Positions 63,550 through 64,000 of a stretch of DNA of 64,000 nucleotides are shown piece by piece. The stretch is taken from assembly GCF_040219335.1 (NCBI RefSeq), contig NZ_JAVJSQ010000031.1, positions 558,001-622,000 of the forward strand, given 5' to 3'. The stretch comes from Gimesia sp. (GTDB lineage Bacteria; Planctomycetota; Planctomycetia; Planctomycetales; Planctomycetaceae). The position numbers and the translations under genes were made by a program. Every line of letters starts with the position of its first letter. Within the stretch, counting starts at the first letter, position 1. Below the pieces are notes generated by a model. The model made no database searches. It was given only the letters and a program-made list of their open reading frames with translations, and had not been told where the DNA came from.

Positions 63550-64000
63550 TTATTCGCCGACATAGATGAACTGAACTGCGTCGGCGATGACGTATTTGCC
63601 GTCGGTGCCTGCGTTGGAGATTTTCACCCAGCCTGATTTGCCTTTGACGAAGTGGTAAGTGCCCAGGGTGCGGAACAGTTTGTTGTGCGGGGGGATCTGC
63701 TGCTGGTTGATGCGGATTGTTTTTTCACCGGCGGCGTGGTGGATTGTGACCGGGGTGTTGGTTGATCTGCGGATGTTGTAGCAGTGTGACATCCGGACTT
63801 CGTAGCGGCCGGACTTTGGCAGATCGGGAGTGAAGATGACCGCTTTCTCCCCCTTCCCTTTTTTCTGATCGTGCAGATAGCCGAGTCCGACGTAGGGAGG
63901 CGTGTGCGTGGAATACTGCCAGGTGCCGACGAGCCTGGCCTGGGTTTCATCGACGACGATGCCTTTCAGTTTTGTGGGATCGGGTACGATGAAGGGGACG
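63550..64000 (-). CDS. Golvesin-like C-terminal domain protein, 3' end (cut by window edge)
   Basis: The last 149 or so residues of a protein whose 5' end is off the window; the frame is open to the edge. The visible part (VVDETQARLVGTWQYSTHTPPYVGLGYLHDQ, then ATFTPDLPKSGRYEVRMSH-like strands, GWVKISNAGTDGKYVIADAVQFIYV at the end) is the golvesin/xanthan-lyase-type beta domain. In planctomycetes that domain usually ends FAD-dependent oxidoreductases or secreted hydrolases, so the full gene probably is one; this is inference. A repeat-bearing gap of 515 bases separates its 3' end from the small membrane protein gene. Confidence 0.8.
   Translation of the reverse strand, partial: VPFIVPDPTKLKGIVVDETQARLVGTWQYSTHTPPYVGLGYLHDQKKGKGEKAVIFTPDLPKSGRYEVRMSHCYNIRRSTNTPVTIHHAAGEKTIRINQQQIPPHNKLFRTLGTYHFVKGKSGWVKISNAGTDGKYVIADAVQFIYVGE

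Overview
The window reads as chromosome of a marine-type planctomycete; Gimesia or a close relative is my best guess. This rests on family content, not on a marker gene: two secreted formylglycine sulfatases, repeated DUF1080-like jelly-roll domains, a ThuA protein, a Tat-exported Gfo/Idh/MocA oxidoreductase, a ceramidase-like hydrolase, a TPR plus jelly-roll protein like the planctomycete DUF1583 group, and a tandem-duplicated giant UvrA. No plasmid, phage or CRISPR locus is visible, and no complete insertion sequence.

Layout. 1-2612: surface polysaccharide genes (start of a glucose-1-phosphate thymidylyltransferase and an acyltransferase 3) around a 950-base empty stretch. 3198-8691: minus-strand group of a TPR/jelly-roll membrane-anchored protein, an arylsulfatase and a small jelly-roll protein, probably for polysaccharide breakdown. 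8907-10200: tRNA-Asn with terminator and an RsbW-like kinase plus STAS antagonist pair. 10945-14993: a secreted unknown, an amidinotransferase-fold hydrolase and oligoendopeptidase F. 15299-18306: metX, metW and an orphan ParA. 18307-22248: a minus-strand operon-like run (DUF1080 lipoprotein, ThuA, SDR, old yellow enzyme type reductase). 22599-37732: a small unknown, spoVG with an inserted zinc ribbon beside ispE, the 2323-residue UvrA, a DUF368 membrane protein, an FG-GAP/VCBS repeat protein and SppA. 38050-48048: a secreted unknown, a class I aminotransferase, a 1612-residue inverse-autotransporter-like surface protein and two secreted TPR proteins. 48275-56061: tRNA-Gln, a mini zinc-ribbon protein, a second sulfatase, cysC, hisG, an amino-acid-kinase-fold protein, cdsA, uppS, csrA and tadA. 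56272-64000: a secreted beta-helix protein, a Gfo/Idh oxidoreductase, a ceramidase-like protein, then an AT-rich island (HNH-like protein and a small membrane protein) and the 3' end of a golvesin-domain protein, with small dispersed hairpin repeats between the genes.

How the genes work together. The secreted sulfatases, jelly-roll proteins, beta-helix protein, ThuA, SDR and Gfo/Idh proteins fit stepwise breakdown of sulfated polysaccharides. CysC would handle sulfate activation inside the cell. MetX and MetW form a methionine unit. UppS (makes undecaprenyl-PP), DUF368 (carrier-lipid recycling in other bacteria) and CdsA belong to envelope synthesis. The items most worth a second look are the giant UvrA and its C-terminal extension, the inverse-autotransporter-like protein, SpoVG with its zinc ribbon, a CsrA with Trp at the usual RNA-binding Arg, and a hairpin repeat whose stems differ by compensating changes.
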